DNA of 64,000 nt, from the NCBI GenBank assembly GCA_001647635.1, contig CP014761.1, forward strand, positions 2,604,001 to 2,668,000, written 5' to 3'. This document shows, in pieces, positions 34,414 through 42,328 of this stretch. Origin of the DNA: Leifsonia xyli. Its GTDB lineage: Bacteria > Actinomycetota > Actinomycetes > Actinomycetales > Microbacteriaceae. Positions within the stretch are counted from its first letter, which is position 1, and every line of letters begins with the position of its first letter. A model generated the notes under the pieces. It searched no databases. It was not told where the DNA came from and saw only the letters and a list, made by a program, of their open reading frames with translations. Position numbers and translations under genes: made by a program.

Positions 34414-35357
34414 GTGCAGCCGGAACCCGTGCGCCGCGGCGAGATCCGCGATTTCCTTGTGAGCCGCCGCGCGCGGATCACACCCGAGCAGGTCGGTCTT
34501 CCGGCGAGTACCCGCCGGAGGGTGCCCGGGCTGCGTCGCGAGGAGGTCGCGGTTCTCGCGGGGTGAGCACCGAGTGGTACACCCGGCTCGAGAAGGGACA
34601 CATCGGCGGTGTGTCCAGCGAGGTGCTCGCTGCTGTCTCCGGTGCGCTACGACTGAACGACGACGAGCGCCGCTACCTGTTCGACCTCGCGAGCGCCGCG
34701 CGGGGGCAGGGTCGCCCGCGAGCCGATCGGCGGGACATCGCGGTGCCGGCCGCGATGCAGTGGGCGCTCGACTCCATCACCCTCTCCTCGGCATTCATCC
34801 GCACCGGCCGCACGGACATCGTGGCGAGCAATGCAGTCGCTCGGGCTTTGTTCGCGCCCATGTTTCGGAGCGAGACGGTGGACCGGGCCGGTCGGCCCAA
34901 CATCGCCCGTTATGCGTTCCTCGACCCCGGCGCTCGCCGCTTCTTCGTCGACTGGGAGGCAGCCGGCTCCTCCACTGTGGCGCTACTCCGGGCCGAAATC
35001 GCACGAGACCCGGGCGATCGGCCGCTCCGCGACCTCGTCCGGGAACTCTCAGCTGGCAGCGAGGCGTTTCGAAGCCACTGGAAGGCCCACGACGTGTTGA
35101 TGCGCCACGACGGCCTCAAACACCTCGACCACCCCCATGTCGGGAATCTCGAACTGGCGTTCCAGTCGCTCGACCTGCACCTTCCGGAGGGCGGGGTGCG
35201 TCAGCTGGTCCTCTACACCGCGGAGCCGGGCACGCTGTCGGACGACCGCCTCAAACTCCTCGCCATCATCGCCGCCTCTGAGCTAGGCCCGGGTCGCCCC
35301 GGAGCGGGAACCCCCGGGGACGCCCAGATCAGCATCGCAAGCGACGAGATCGGCTGA
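34414..35357 (+). pseudogene. XRE-family regulator with MmyB-like ligand domain, frameshifted
   Basis: N-terminal part from GTG 34414: RGEIRDFLVSRRARITPEQV, then GLRREEVAVLAG. The frame then hits TGA at 34563, while the next frame continues VSTEWYTRLEKGHIGGVSSE and a complete approximately 200-residue MmyB-like C-terminal domain. Restoring one G in the run 34560-34563 rejoins them into the usual LAGVSTEWYTRLE motif. It is divergent from the aldo/keto reductase it probably controls. Either a single mutation or a sequencing error; the rest is intact. Confidence 0.85.
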
Positions 35358-35372
35358 TGCCACCCGCCGGCC

Positions 35373-35522
35373 CTAGGCCGCTGCGGGCGCTCCGGCCGTT
35401 GGGGCCTGGGCGGCTTCGACGGCCGCGCATCGGAGGGCCCGTGGTGACCGTGGGAGCAGCGCGACACCGAGAGCGTAGTAGAGCGCTTCCGTCGCGGTCA
35501 TCGACCAGATGACGCCCGTCAT
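35373..35522 (-). other. Possible short membrane-protein relic
   Basis: A 49-codon stretch, MTGVIWSMTATEALYYALGV followed by ALLPRSPRALR, contains one possible membrane helix. No ribosome site. The open frame runs further upstream without a start. Probably the remnant of a larger membrane protein; no family recognised. Confidence 0.25.
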
Positions 35523-35573
35523 CCCGAAACGAGGACGGTGCTTTCTGAGTGAGGGGAACTGGGTGGCGCCGGC

Positions 35574-35807
35574 TCAGCCGCGAGAGCGACCGGCGGACGA
35601 GGGAGGCGCTGCCGATGGGTCGGCGTGCGGAACCTCCTCGAGAAGGGCGATGAGCTGATCCTGCTCGGCCTCGACGAGGGTTCCGAACAGCTCGCGCTGC
35701 GCGGCGGCCATGGCTGCGTTGTCGCGGACCCACGCGTCGCCGGCTGACCGGCCGGCGGAGCCGACGACTCGGACCAACTGGTTCAGTCGCTCGATCCTCG
35801 CCGACAT
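35574..35807 (-). CDS. Small helical protein of unknown function
   Basis: 77 residues, mostly helical (MSARIERLNQLVRVVGSAGR, then AAMAAAQRELFGTLVEAEQD). The end resembles the C-terminal dimerisation helix of MarR proteins, but there is no DNA-binding domain. No clear ribosome site, so it may be leaderless or a relic. Lies behind the TetR gene on the same strand, 32 bases away. Confidence 0.4.
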   Translation of the reverse strand: MSARIERLNQLVRVVGSAGRSAGDAWVRDNAAMAAAQRELFGTLVEAEQDQLIALLEEVPHADPSAAPPSSAGRSRG

Positions 35808-35808
35808 G

Positions 35809-35831
35809 GTTAGAACTTCAATGCTTAGAAT
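35809..35831. promoter_or_regulatory. AT-rich direct/inverted repeat
   Basis: TTAGAACTTCAA and TTAGAATTCAAA are near-identical units in a very AT-rich patch for this genome; the second is nearly palindromic around GAATTC. The patch sits just before the 77-residue gene and could be a promoter or operator. Confidence 0.4.
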
Positions 35832-35839
35832 TCAAACTG

Positions 35840-36394
35840 TCATCGGCTCGGCAGGAGGTCGGCGCATGTTGCCTCGACGACGTCCGCCAGGCGGCGGGAG
35901 GGGTCGTCCAGCCATTCGTCGAGGCTCAGCTCGAAGACGAGCGCTGAGAGCCGGCCGAAGAGGAGCGCCTCCCGCGGGCCCGTCCTGCGCTCGAGGAGGG
36001 CCGCGCGGACGGCGTTCGATAGGCGGTCGTACTGTAGCAGCTCCCGCTCCCGGAGTTGCGCCTCGCGCCGGATGATCCGGCGCCGCCTGGCTATCGGCCG
36101 TCGCAGCGGCTCGAGTTCGAGTGCCGCATTGCGGAGGCCGAGGCGCACGAGGTCGAGCGGTCTCATCGTCTGGGGTGCAGCGGCCAGCGATGCGCCGACC
36201 ACCTGGGGAAACTCTCTTTCCCGGAGGAACAGGACGTCGCGCTTGTCGGCGAAGTGGCGGAAGAACGTACGCGTGGTCAGACCGGCCCGCTCGACGATCT
36301 GCGGCACGGTCGTCGCCTGATAGCCCTGCTCGTCGAACAGGGACATGGCGGCCTCTTCGAGCCGGAGCGCAGCGTTCGGAGACCAGCGGGGCAT
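35840..36394 (-). CDS. TetR-family transcriptional regulator
   Basis: 184 residues from the ATG at 36394 (an upstream in-frame ATG at 36412 lies inside the operator). HTH: AALRLEEAAMSLFDEQGYQA, then GLTTRTFFRHFADKRDVLF. Basic central region (RRPIARRRRIIRREAQLR). Divergent from a zinc-type dehydrogenase, with two matching palindromes between them. Confidence 0.88.
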   Translation of the reverse strand: MPRWSPNAALRLEEAAMSLFDEQGYQATTVPQIVERAGLTTRTFFRHFADKRDVLFLREREFPQVVGASLAAAPQTMRPLDLVRLGLRNAALELEPLRRPIARRRRIIRREAQLRERELLQYDRLSNAVRAALLERRTGPREALLFGRLSALVFELSLDEWLDDPSRRLADVVEATCADLLPSR

Positions 36395-36401
36395 GACCCC
36401 A

Positions 36402-36452
36402 TGATGACACATCGTGTCGTCAGAGGTACAGTGATGACATTACGTGTCGTCA
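36402..36452. promoter_or_regulatory. Paired TetR operators
   Basis: Two 21-bp copies: TGATGACACATCGTGTCGTCA (36402-36422) and a second at 36432-36452, differing at only two positions in the centre. Both are imperfect palindromes with TGAnGACA/TGTCGTCA arms, spaced 30 bp apart (about three helical turns), between the divergent TetR and dehydrogenase genes. Confidence 0.8.
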
Positions 36453-36468
36453 CTCGAATGGAGCTCAC

Positions 36469-37605
36469 GTGCCGATCCCCGCCTCTCTTCCCAACGTCGC
36501 CGCGATGCTCGATCGACCGTACGGCGAGCTAGCGGTGCGCGAGGCGCCGTTCCCCGAACCCGCAGTCGGCCAACTTGTCCTTCGAGTGCGGGCGGTCGCT
36601 ATCAATCCGCTCGACGCAATCGTCCAATCGAACGGGCGGCTGATGTACGGCTGGCTCGATTACCCCGTCGTGCTCGGGGAGGACGTCGCGGGCGAGGTCG
36701 TTGCCGTCGGCCCCGGTGTCGACGCCTTCGCCGTCGGAGACCGTGTGTGCGCTTACGCAATGGGCATCGAAAAGGGCCGGGACGCGCGCGCGGGCGGCGG
36801 GTTCCAGCGGTACGTGGCTGTGGAGGCCTCGATGTCCGCGCGCATCCCTGCCGGACTTCCGTTCGAGCGGGCGGCTGTCCTCCCGCTCGCCTTTTCGACG
36901 GCTTCTGCCGCGCTCTTCGAGGCCGGGCAGCTGGGGCTCGACTACTCGTCTCTCGGGGCTGGGGCCGCGCGAGACGAGATCGTAGTCGTGTGGGGAGGCG
37001 CCACGTCGGTCGGCGGCAACGCCATCCAGCTGGCGAAGGCCGCCGGTTACCGGGTCATCACGACCGCCTCCCCAGCCAACCATGAGCGAGTGCGGGCGCT
37101 CGGGGCGGAGGCCGTCTTCGACTACCGGTCGCCTGATGTCGTTCGGGCGATCGTGGAGGCGGTGCGCGGCTCGGTCGTTGCGGGTGTGGTCGCCATCGCG
37201 GTCGGTTCTGCCGAACCGTGCGTAGCCATCGCCGCGCTAACCCGGGCGAGGAGGGTGGCGCTCACGAGCCCCTCCGTCTCCTTCTACGACCAACCGCGCC
37301 GTGGGGGACTCTCCTGGCAACGGAGCAGGCTGCTCGCACGGTTGGTGCTCTCCAATGTTTCGCTGCAGGCCAGGTGCGCTGTCAGCCGGGTTCGCGCGCG
37401 TTTCGTGTGGGGAAGTTCCATCGCGACGAGCCCCGTCGGGGCGGCGCTGTGGGGCGGCTACCTGCCCGTTGCGTTGGCCCGAGGGGAACACCGCCCCGTC
37501 CCGCAGCCGCGGGTGATCGGCTCGGACCTGGCGGCCGCGCAGCTCGGGCTGGATCTGATGCGCCAGGGCGTCTCGGCCGAGAAGCTCGTGATCGCACTCG
37601 AGTAG
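36469..37605 (+). CDS. MDR-superfamily alcohol dehydrogenase/quinone reductase
   Basis: 378 residues with a GroES-like domain (YPVVLGEDVAGEVVAVGPGV near 65-84) and a Rossmann domain (IVVVWGGATSVGGNAIQLAK near 171-190). Belongs to the zinc-binding-dehydrogenase-like group, often called enoyl reductase-like; the typical GHE zinc motif is replaced by GED. GTG start, 17 bases after the second TetR operator, hence a likely repressed target. Confidence 0.88.
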   Translation: MPIPASLPNVAAMLDRPYGELAVREAPFPEPAVGQLVLRVRAVAINPLDAIVQSNGRLMYGWLDYPVVLGEDVAGEVVAVGPGVDAFAVGDRVCAYAMGIEKGRDARAGGGFQRYVAVEASMSARIPAGLPFERAAVLPLAFSTASAALFEAGQLGLDYSSLGAGAARDEIVVVWGGATSVGGNAIQLAKAAGYRVITTASPANHERVRALGAEAVFDYRSPDVVRAIVEAVRGSVVAGVVAIAVGSAEPCVAIAALTRARRVALTSPSVSFYDQPRRGGLSWQRSRLLARLVLSNVSLQARCAVSRVRARFVWGSSIATSPVGAALWGGYLPVALARGEHRPVPQPRVIGSDLAAAQLGLDLMRQGVSAEKLVIALE

Positions 37606-37624
37606 GAGCGCATCAGCGAGGGGC

Positions 37625-38506
37625 TCACGATCCGTTGCGATGGCGGAGGCTCGCCTCGACGAAGTCGGCGACCAGCTTCCGCTGCACGGGAGCCCGGAAC
37701 GCGACCTGGACCGGTACCGCGATGCGCGGGTGCGTCGGCTGAACCCGGACGCTCGGGGGAGCCGTCAGCGGGGCCGATGAGTAGAGCAGCGTCCAGCACT
37801 CTCCCGCGGCGACATGCCCGCTGAGCGTGTCCTGGGGGGTCGTGAAGGCGGGACCGGGCCGGGGCGCGAACCCCGCGGCGGCGCACGCCTCCCAGATAAG
37901 AGCGTGGAAGCCCGGGTTACGGCTCCCGTCGGCGAGAGACAGCGGCAGGTCGGCGAGGCGCGCAAGGTCGATCGTCCCGGACGGGTCCGCCCACCCGGCC
38001 GGCACCGCGGCCAAGAGGTCGTCGCTCCAGAGCCGCCGCACGACGATGCCGGCGCGGGGTTCGGCGGCACGCACGAAGGCGACGTCGAGCCGACCCTCCT
38101 GCAGGTCGTCGAGCTTGGAGGCGGTCGGTTTCGAGTCGAAGCTCAGCCGGACCTGCGGGTGCCCCGCCCGGAAGGCCTCGAGGATCGCGTCGAGGCGCGG
38201 ACCGAGAAGCTCGCTGGTGCCGATCCGCAGCTCACCGCGCCGCCCGGCAGACAGGTCGGCTGCGATGCGTTGCGCCTCGTCCGCCGCGGCGAGCACCTTC
38301 CGCGCGTGCTTCAGGAACACCTCCCCGTCGCGCGTGAGGGTAACCCGACGGTGCGAGCGGTCGAACAGCTGGAGGGAGAGCTCACGCTCCAACCGGCTGA
38401 TCTGCTGGCTCACGGCGGCTTGCACAATCCCGAGGCTCTGCGCGGCCCGGCCGAAATGGAGGTACTCCGCCACCTCCACGAAGTAGCGGAGCTGTCGTAG
38501 TTCCAT
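37625..38506 (-). CDS. LysR-family transcriptional regulator
   Basis: 293 residues: LysR HTH (MELRQLRYFVEVAEYLHFGR, then SQQISRLERELSLQLFDRS) and a two-lobed inducer-binding domain. The ATG at 38506 has GGGAGG 5 bases upstream; the open frame before it is not coding. Divergent from a zinc-binding dehydrogenase across a perfect dyad, so it probably regulates it. Confidence 0.92.
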   Translation of the reverse strand: MELRQLRYFVEVAEYLHFGRAAQSLGIVQAAVSQQISRLERELSLQLFDRSHRRVTLTRDGEVFLKHARKVLAAADEAQRIAADLSAGRRGELRIGTSELLGPRLDAILEAFRAGHPQVRLSFDSKPTASKLDDLQEGRLDVAFVRAAEPRAGIVVRRLWSDDLLAAVPAGWADPSGTIDLARLADLPLSLADGSRNPGFHALIWEACAAAGFAPRPGPAFTTPQDTLSGHVAAGECWTLLYSSAPLTAPPSVRVQPTHPRIAVPVQVAFRAPVQRKLVADFVEASLRHRNGS

Positions 38507-38524
38507 CGATCCTCCCGGGCCACG

Positions 38525-38547
38525 AACGATCACCGTGAGTGATCGTT
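38525..38547. promoter_or_regulatory. LysR-type operator, perfect dyad
   Basis: Arms AACGATCAC and GTGATCGTT are perfectly complementary with a 5-base spacer, containing the LysR T-N11-A form (ATCAC...GTGAT). Located between the divergent LysR gene (19 bases) and dehydrogenase gene (about 80 bases). Confidence 0.8.
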
Positions 38548-38626
38548 CCGATTCCATTGTGGCCCTTGGTCGTGGGCTTTCCCGGTTCTTACCGTGGTCA
38601 TGCAACGACAGAAAGGTAGGCATCAC

Positions 38627-39547
38627 ATGCGAGCAGTCTTCAATGCACCTGAAGATCCGGCGCGGATCGTGATCCGCGGTGACACGCCCGAACCGGCGGC
38701 AGCCCCCGATGAGGCGATCGTGGAGGTGCACGCCTTCAGCCTGAACCGGGGCGAGCTCGCTCTCCTCCGCTCTCGCCCGGTCGGGTGGCGGCCGGGTCAG
38801 GACATCGCGGGCATCGTCATCCGCGCCGCGGCGAACGGCACGGGCCCGGCGATCGGCTCGCGGGTCGTGGCGCTCGTCGAGCAGGCGGGCTGGGCGGAGC
38901 GTGTCGCCGTGCCGACGGATCGGCTGGCCGAGATCCCGGACGGGGTGGACCTCGCCGCCGCCGCCACACTCGGCATCGCCGGAAGGACGGCCCTCAACAC
39001 CGTCCGGCTGGGAGGCGCGCTGCTCGGCAGGCGCGTCCTCGTCCTGGGCGCCGCGGGCGGCCTCGGTCGGTTCCAGGTGCAGCTCGCGGCTCTGGGCGGG
39101 GCGGAAGTGGTCGCGGTTTCACGGCGTGGTAGTGCTGCCGGGGAGCTCGCGGCCCTGGGAGCGCAGGAGGTGGTCTCCGACGCCGACGACGCCCCAGGAC
39201 TGTTCGACCTGGTCCTCGACGGCATCGGCGGTCGTGCCGTCGAAGCCGCGATCCGGAAGGTCGCGCCGTCCGGGACGGTTGTCCTCGTGGGCGCTTCCGA
39301 CCGCGAGCCCGGTCGGGTGTCCCTGACGAGCTTCTTCGGGCACGAGAACGCGACAATCCGGACGTACTTCTCGGCTTTCGCGCCATCGCCTATCAGCGCG
39401 GACCTCGGGTACCTCGTGGGGCGGCTCGGCGATGGCCGGCTGCGGGCCGACCTCGGGTTCAGCGCCCCCTGGGAGGAGCTCCCTCGCGCGATCGAGGCCC
39501 TGGCCGAGGGGCGGGTCGCCGGTAAGGCGGTTCTCACCCTGCGGTGA
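38627..39547 (+). CDS. Zinc-binding-dehydrogenase-family oxidoreductase
   Basis: 306 residues of the MDR superfamily: GQDIAGIVIRAAANGTG near 60-76, Rossmann motif VLVLGAAGGLGRFQVQ near 135-150. Short for the family and lacking zinc ligands, so a quinone-reductase-like NADPH enzyme is likely. ATG at 38627 with AAAGGTAGG before it. Expected target of the divergent LysR. Confidence 0.88.
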   Translation: MRAVFNAPEDPARIVIRGDTPEPAAAPDEAIVEVHAFSLNRGELALLRSRPVGWRPGQDIAGIVIRAAANGTGPAIGSRVVALVEQAGWAERVAVPTDRLAEIPDGVDLAAAATLGIAGRTALNTVRLGGALLGRRVLVLGAAGGLGRFQVQLAALGGAEVVAVSRRGSAAGELAALGAQEVVSDADDAPGLFDLVLDGIGGRAVEAAIRKVAPSGTVVLVGASDREPGRVSLTSFFGHENATIRTYFSAFAPSPISADLGYLVGRLGDGRLRADLGFSAPWEELPRAIEALAEGRVAGKAVLTLR

Positions 39548-39594
39548 TCCCTCCGGTGGCAGCGGGGCGGTTGCCCCGCCGCGCTGCCACCGAC

Positions 39595-39963
39595 TCAGGC
39601 CGCCTTGCGCTCGATCCCAACCGCGTCGCCGGTGGACGCGTCGCCTGTCGACGCCTCGATCGTCGAGACGGCCCGTTCCCACGCGGACTCGTCGACCTTC
39701 AGTGCTGATCTCAGGTAGGCGGTGGTGAGGCGCTGGAGAATCGCGACGCGCTCGGGGTTCTCATCGGTGGTCTCGGCGACCTCGTACCCGGGGTGGAATA
39801 TCGAGTTCGAGGGCGAAATGTCCGTTAGGGGAACCTTCCACGGCTTGCAGAGGTATGTCCAACCGGTCACCGAGGGCAATGGATGCGCTGTCAGGCGGCC
39901 CCATCCACGGAGGCGATGCGACCCCGACAATCCGCTGGCGTCTCTCTGCATCGCGTGGGACAA
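39595..39963 (-). pseudogene. C-terminal remnant of an esterase/hydrolase
   Basis: The last about 60 codons (HPGYEVAETTDENPERVAIL, then TTAYLRSALKVDESAWERA) resemble the C-terminus of secreted alpha/beta-hydrolase esterases (NPERVA...LTxAYLR). The upstream part of the frame does not look coding. No nucleophile or histidine is present. A relic; family assignment is by memory of the C-terminal motif and is weak. Confidence 0.35.
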
Positions 39964-39977
39964 TTGCGATATCGCAA
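39964..39977. promoter_or_regulatory. TTGCG-N4-CGCAA operator, site 1
   Basis: TTGCGATATCGCAA is a perfect 14-bp palindrome, 18 bases before the start of the hydrophilic 97-residue gene and directly before its ribosome site. Same motif as at 51235, 52822 and 56235. Confidence 0.75.
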
Positions 39978-39995
39978 CTAGGAGGCGGTGACGTC

Positions 39996-40289
39996 ATGGG
40001 AGAGCAAGAAGGGCGGGACGACCGGGAGGGTCGCTACACGCAGTCGGATCCCGAGGTACCTGAGCCACGCGGTGTACATGGTCAGTACACCGAGCGAGAG
40101 AGCGAGGGCCCGCAACCCGATGTCCTCGGTACGTACATTGGAACGGAACGCGAGGGGACAGAGCCGCTGGTGCGGAGCACCCACCAGCGGATCGGCAACT
40201 ACCCGGCGTCGGAGCGTTATTCGGCAAGCGAGCAGGGTTCCGATTCTGCAGAGCACCAGAGAGAGCATCGCCACCACAAGCAGAACTGA
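39996..40289 (+). CDS. Highly hydrophilic small protein, unknown (stress-type)
   Basis: 97 residues, nearly all polar or charged (MGEQEGRDDREGRYTQSDPE, ending in a His-rich EHQREHRHHKQN). No hydrophobic core: probably disordered. GGAGG lies 10 bases before the ATG, and the TTGCG-N4-CGCAA palindrome sits just upstream, which supports it as a real, regulated gene. Convergent with the sugar-oxidation operon. Confidence 0.65.
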   Translation: MGEQEGRDDREGRYTQSDPEVPEPRGVHGQYTERESEGPQPDVLGTYIGTEREGTEPLVRSTHQRIGNYPASERYSASEQGSDSAEHQREHRHHKQN

Positions 40290-40364
40290 GTCAGGAATAT
40301 CGCATTCCCCGATTGCGAACGCTGCCCAGGCTCCGCCGGGGATGTTTGACGAGCGGGGCAACCG

Positions 40365-41138
40365 TCATCCGTGGTTAGCTTCAGCGTTGACGAAGTCGAT
40401 GATGCGCTGCCAGTGTCGTCCGATGATGTCTGCACCGCCGCTGAGGCGTTCGACTCGCGCTTGGGGCGCGGCGTGGGCGTACCACTGTGCGTCGTGGACC
40501 GTGGCGTAGGCGTCCACGGTCCCGTACAGGATGAGCGTGTCGGCTTCCACGTGCAGGGGAGTCGGGCTGGGCTCTTCGAACGCGTGATGGTCGACGATGG
40601 TACCGGCCTCCCCTTGTGTGAACGCGGTGTTCAGCATCCGCTTCACGCGGTCGGGGTAACCGAGCGGCTCGCCGGACGCGCCGTTGGGGGTCAGTTCGGC
40701 CTGCCAGGCCGGCCCGTTGGCCGCTCGTGATGGGGCGGGCGCTGCGACTAGGACGAGCCGATTGACGAGGTGTGGGTGACGGGCGGCAAGTGCGGCTGCG
40801 TAGATTCCGCCTTCCCTCCAGCCGATGACGCCGATTCCGCCATAGGTGGTGTGCGCTGGCCGTTCTCGGGCGCTTGTCTCAGCTTCGCGCAGGTAGCCGG
40901 CGAGGTCGTCCACCCATTGGGCGACGCTGATGATTTCTTGTTCGGTTGCCCCGTAGCCAGGGCGTTCGAAGGTCAGCAGGTGGAGCCCTGAGCGCGCCGT
41001 CACATCGGGTGCGGGGTCGAAGCCGGAGGCGCCGGGTGTCGGGTGTAGGAGCACGGCTAAGCGTTCTCCGGCGGGGTCGCCGAGGCCGGTCATGCCCACT
41101 TCTCGGCCGCTGGGAAGCCGAACCAGCCGATATGTCAT
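40365..41138 (-). CDS. Alpha/beta-hydrolase-fold protein lacking the nucleophile
   Basis: 257 residues with an alpha/beta-hydrolase layout (LAVLLHPTPGASGFD near 28-42; LLTFERPGYGATEQE near 53-67). At the nucleophile elbow, where relatives read GWSGGG, it reads GWREGG, so the catalytic Ser is Arg. Asp (YGTVDAYATVHD) is still present. It may have a non-hydrolytic role. Last gene of the nine-gene operon; its start overlaps the upstream stop by four bases. Confidence 0.8.
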   Translation of the reverse strand: MTYRLVRLPSGREVGMTGLGDPAGERLAVLLHPTPGASGFDPAPDVTARSGLHLLTFERPGYGATEQEIISVAQWVDDLAGYLREAETSARERPAHTTYGGIGVIGWREGGIYAAALAARHPHLVNRLVLVAAPAPSRAANGPAWQAELTPNGASGEPLGYPDRVKRMLNTAFTQGEAGTIVDHHAFEEPSPTPLHVEADTLILYGTVDAYATVHDAQWYAHAAPQARVERLSGGADIIGRHWQRIIDFVNAEANHG

Positions 41139-42328
41139 CTCGTTCCTCCTTGTTGTTCTTGCTGGATGTCGGGTGCTTCGCCGGCCGCGCTCGGGTCAGT
41201 TGCGCGGGTGAAGGATGCGACCCGATACGGACGGGCGTCCGCTTCTTTGAGTTCGAGCCCGTGTCCGGGGGCCGCCCGGTCCGGTACCAGGTCGCCATGG
41301 CGTAGGGCCGGGACCCCGTCGAAGAAGGCTCCTGCGATGCGGGCGTGGTCGTGGAAATATTCGACGTTGATCGCGCCGTCGAATGCGGCGGCCACGGAGG
41401 CGTGTAAGGCGGGTGCTGTGTGGGCGCTAAGGGGGATGCCGTGTGTGCGCGCGAGCGTGGCGGCGACACGGAAGCCCGTGATGCCGCAACGGGTGGCGTC
41501 GGCCTGCAGTACGTCGACGCATCCTGCCGTGACGAGGTCACGGAAGTCAGCCGGCGTGTATCCGTACTCGCCGGCCGCGACCCGGATTGGGGCGGGCATC
41601 CGGTCGCGGAGTAGGCGCAGACCGGCACGGTCGTCGCTGGACACCGGCTCTTCGAACCAGGTGACGCCGAGGTCGGAGAAGCGGTCAGCGAGGTGGAGGG
41701 CTTGTTTGCGTTCGTAGGCGCCGTTCGCGTCGACGAAGAGTTCTACGTCGGGGCCGATGGCCTCGCGGGCGAGGGCGACGCGGCGCGGGTCGTCGTCTGG
41801 CTGGGATCCGACTTTCATTTTAACGGCGCGGAGTCCGTGCTCGGCCCAGGAGCTCAGCTGTTCGGTCAGTTCTCGGTCGGTGTAGTCGGTGAAGCCTCCG
41901 CTGCCGTAGGCGGCGATGGTGTCGTGCGCTCCGCCAAGGTAAGAGGTCAGCGGTACTCCGGCGAGCCGAGCGGCCAGGTCGTGCGCGGCGATGTCGACGG
42001 CCGCGATTGCGCTCGCGCACAGGCCACGCCACCCGATGTTGCGGACGCCGCGGGCCATCGCCCAGAAGAGGCGTTCGGTGTCGCGGGTGTCCATCCCGTC
42101 GATGATCGGCCAGAGGACGTCGCGGATGATTCCGAGAGCGGCGGTGGGGGCGTGGGTGAAACCGAGCCCGGTTTCGTCGCCTGCGCACAGCCTCACGACG
42201 ATCAGGCCGGTCGAGTTCCATGTGATTGTGCCGTCGCTTTCAGGCCGTTCGCGCCCACCGGTAGCAGTGGGGACGTCGAATGCATCCGTCGTGATGGCGC
42301 GGAGCCGCGCCCCATCATCAGTTCCCAT
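41135..42328 (-). CDS. Mandelate racemase/muconate lactonizing enzyme-family (enolase superfamily) protein
   Basis: 397 residues. Catalytic elements: base Lys in VKMKVGS, metal ligands Asp in FVDANGAY, Glu in FEEPVSS and Glu in AAGEYGYT, Asp in QADATR, and His in PLSAHTAPALHA. The KxK motif plus a late His is the pattern of mandelate racemase-subgroup sugar-acid dehydratases. In this operon it could dehydrate gluconate or a related aldonate, but the substrate is inference. Starts within the last 11 bases of the PoxB-like gene. Confidence 0.85.
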   Translation of the reverse strand: MGTDDGARLRAITTDAFDVPTATGGRERPESDGTITWNSTGLIVVRLCAGDETGLGFTHAPTAALGIIRDVLWPIIDGMDTRDTERLFWAMARGVRNIGWRGLCASAIAAVDIAAHDLAARLAGVPLTSYLGGAHDTIAAYGSGGFTDYTDRELTEQLSSWAEHGLRAVKMKVGSQPDDDPRRVALAREAIGPDVELFVDANGAYERKQALHLADRFSDLGVTWFEEPVSSDDRAGLRLLRDRMPAPIRVAAGEYGYTPADFRDLVTAGCVDVLQADATRCGITGFRVAATLARTHGIPLSAHTAPALHASVAAAFDGAINVEYFHDHARIAGAFFDGVPALRHGDLVPDRAAPGHGLELKEADARPYRVASFTRATDPSAAGEAPDIQQEQQGGTR

